A stretch of DNA of 64,000 bases, taken from NCBI GenBank assembly GCA_017562135.1, contig QEYB01000228.1:372001-436000 (forward strand), read 5' to 3'. A program made the translations under genes and the position numbers. Below, in pieces: positions 62,326 through 64,000 of this stretch (positions within the stretch are counted from its first letter, which is position 1; each line of letters opens with the position of its first letter). This DNA comes from Dipylidium caninum. Taxonomy: Eukaryota; Platyhelminthes; Cestoda; Cyclophyllidea; Dipylidiidae. Below the pieces are notes generated by a model that worked only from the letters and a program-made list of their open reading frames with translations, was not told where the DNA came from and did no database searches.

Positions 62326-62782
62326 AAGTCGGGAGGACATCCTCCACCCCTCCGTAGTAGGATATTGCAGGCGGTTGCGTGATTAACTCCTCCTGAAGAC
62401 AGGAAATGGCACCGTATTTCCGTAACTCCGCTTCTCAGCATGGGTGACTTGCTTCATTCTGGCGGAAACTCGTTAGAACAAACCTTTCGGAGCCGTTTGG
62501 ACTCTCACCTGTGTAGTTTGGGAGGTGGAGACGGGTCAACTACCATTGTATCTCCTCCCCAAAGTAATTCTACTACATTTGACCATACGTTGCATTGGAT
62601 AACCTCCGAGCTGCAGCGGGTTGGCCTCCGCCTCCTGTTGGCGCTCGGATGGAAGTGGAGGGTACCGACGGAGGCCTCCGTCAAAATGGGGGTGTTTCGA
62701 GTCCTGAGGAGTGAGACTGAAGGCTCGAAGGTCTGCAGTGTCTGGGGCGGATATCGAAACTACGAAACTTTGTTGTTAACAT

Positions 62783-62995
62783 GATTTCTCCCAGCGTCAC
62801 ATATGTGTGACACGTGTGTTTCTTCCCCTCCACACCGGAAATCATGGCTTATGAGATATTTGGATTTAGAAGTTTCCGTTCTCTGCAGATACTACTGACA
62901 AATGCATCCCAAGTTAACCCGATTTCTATTCACGTCACGTATGTGTGACACGTGTGTTTCTTCTTCTCTACACAGGAGATCATGGCTTATGAGGT
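62783..62995. repeat. 75-bp direct repeat, period 138 bp, with palindromic core
   Basis: Two copies, 62783-62857 and 62921-62995, have no length change. Each runs GATTTCT, then GTCACRTATGTGTGACACGTG, a TTTCTTC pyrimidine run, CACA, and ATCATGGCTTATGAG. The core has nested palindromes (CACATATGTG and CACGTG). The 63-bp spacer is not repeated. The second copy reads CTCTACACAG|GAG, an acceptor-like sequence, but the following frame closes quickly, so I do not call an exon. Confidence 0.8.
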
Positions 62996-64000
62996 GTTGT
63001 ATTAATTCTTTAGGTAAATTTTCCAAGGTGAAGAGTGAGTCGCAATGGCACGAAATCGGCAAAATTGGGCCCTTTGAGATAATTAATGGCGCGAATCATG
63101 GGAAATCATGTTTAACAACAACAAGCAACAAGCCTACAAAAATCGGTTTTTTTGAACGCCTAACTTTTACCTAATTCCCCTACTCTTATGCGTGTGTCCT
63201 GCCGGCGTCCGACAGGCTGTCATTCAGACATGTTGACTGAAGAGGAGTCAATACCAAGTCGCCTTCCTCTCCTTTGGTTCGTGGAAGGGTCTTCCGTCGC
63301 CTCCGGCGGTGTCGAAGGGTCGTGTTAATTGGAGTAGGCGTGGAACAACCCTTCATGTTTACTTGCCGGACAACTACTACAAAGTGGCCGGCAGCGATCG
63401 GTAAATTCTTCTCGCCTCGTCTCGGCCACGCTTTTCTAACAGCGGAGAGTGGATATAATCCTCTTCCTAGGTCAAAAATTGTCTCACCACTGTCGTCTAG
63501 ATACTTGAGTAATTGGAACGAGAAGCGCTCTTGGGGCTTCCACGAAATTATTCCACATATTCGTAGTGAACTCAGATGCCACATATGTGTGACGCCGTCA
63601 AAATCAGAGTTTAATAGCATTTTACGACGATTACAAAGAGCGTTACTTCATTCCGGCTGGAATTCACGTGCACAGAAGCCCGTCCACAGAAGAGGATGTG
63701 GTAGTAAAGAAGCCTCACGATTTAGGTAGAGGGAAAGGAGGAAATGGGAGAAATCGCACCAAGTGTACGATCCCTACAATTCCTAGTACCTGTCAGTGTG
63801 TCATTGTTAATTTGACGTTGCAGTAGACAAGTGATATCCTCCACTCCGAGAAGTCCTCGTGGAGGTAGAGCTTGCGCGGGGGGATTTGATGATTCGCTGT
63901 CACCAGTCGACGTGCGAGATGTAACACGACTGGGAAAGTGACCAACTCGGCAGGGGAAAGGCGCGAGGCGGGGCGGGGCGGCGCGGGCGAGGGGGAAGAG
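62996..64000. other. Right end, no gene recognised
   Basis: Frames of 144-151 codons overlap on opposite strands at 63186-63729. Another copy of the palindromic motif (CCACATATGTGTGAC) lies at 63578-63592, inside both frames. The last 60 bases are very GC-rich (GGGGCGGGGCGGCGCGGGCG), possibly the edge of a CpG-rich segment that continues beyond the window. Confidence 0.4.
63578..63592. repeat. Recurrent palindromic motif, copy 5 (short)
   Basis: CCACATATGTGTGAC without the CACGTG half. It is the fifth occurrence of the motif in the right quarter of the window. Confidence 0.5.

Larger units (their letters stand above)
48334..62782. other. Long mixed stretch, no gene recognised
   Basis: This is GC-rich with AT-richer islands at about 49.55-49.98 and 51.2-52.6 kb. 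Overlapping frames of 119-169 codons at 48954-49547 lie on both strands. Other balanced but unplaced frames include 50188-50478, 54042-54299, 57105-57494 and 57511-57954, all plus strand. Microsatellites and G or C runs lie at 52871, 53738, 54446, 56412 and 61636, and paired CCAAT boxes at 51829-51862. No domain was identified. Confidence 0.35.

Overview
This is non-bacterial, most likely invertebrate nuclear DNA. There are no operons, no long uninterrupted genes, no tRNA or rRNA genes that I could recognise, and no CRISPR array. The longest open frames (about 185-196 codons) fall in GC-rich, stop-poor DNA, often with rival open frames on both strands, which is what chance gives in 64 kb. CpG is frequent, so there is no vertebrate-style CpG depletion, and short purine/pyrimidine tracts and microsatellites are common. 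I could not name the species. A flatworm or similar invertebrate is a guess, not a result.

Layout. 1-6.1 kb is AT-rich with one convincing protein motif, an F-box on the minus strand (1841-1915) that ends at a usable splice donor. From about 6.15 kb the DNA becomes markedly more GC-rich. 9.18-10.5 kb is a nest of repeats: two degraded mariner 3' ends (M1, M2) interleaved with pieces of a second repeat, called R here, followed by a GGCA microsatellite. 17.7-22.3 kb holds a local repeat family, here A and B, in the order B1-A1-B2 and then A2 about 3.25 kb further on. A third mariner remnant (M3) lies at 26.1-26.5 kb. A 415-bp element, here C, occurs at 32.7 kb and again, inverted, at 40.0 kb, enclosing 6.9 kb. 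An inverted R copy without the mariner insertion lies at 45.5-46.1 kb and carries a G-run tract. From 48 kb to the end, a short palindromic motif (CACATATGTGTGACACGTG or close variants) recurs, including in a 75-bp direct repeat of period 138 bp at 62.78-63.0 kb.

The window reads as intergenic or intronic sequence shaped by old DNA transposons and local duplications. I see no group of genes acting together as a system. The best leads are the F-box exon, the three mariner remnants, the unnamed repeat families A/B, C and R, the E-box/CCAAT clusters, and the recurrent palindrome. All protein calls are partial exons or decayed transposases. Family names rest on motif recognition by eye.
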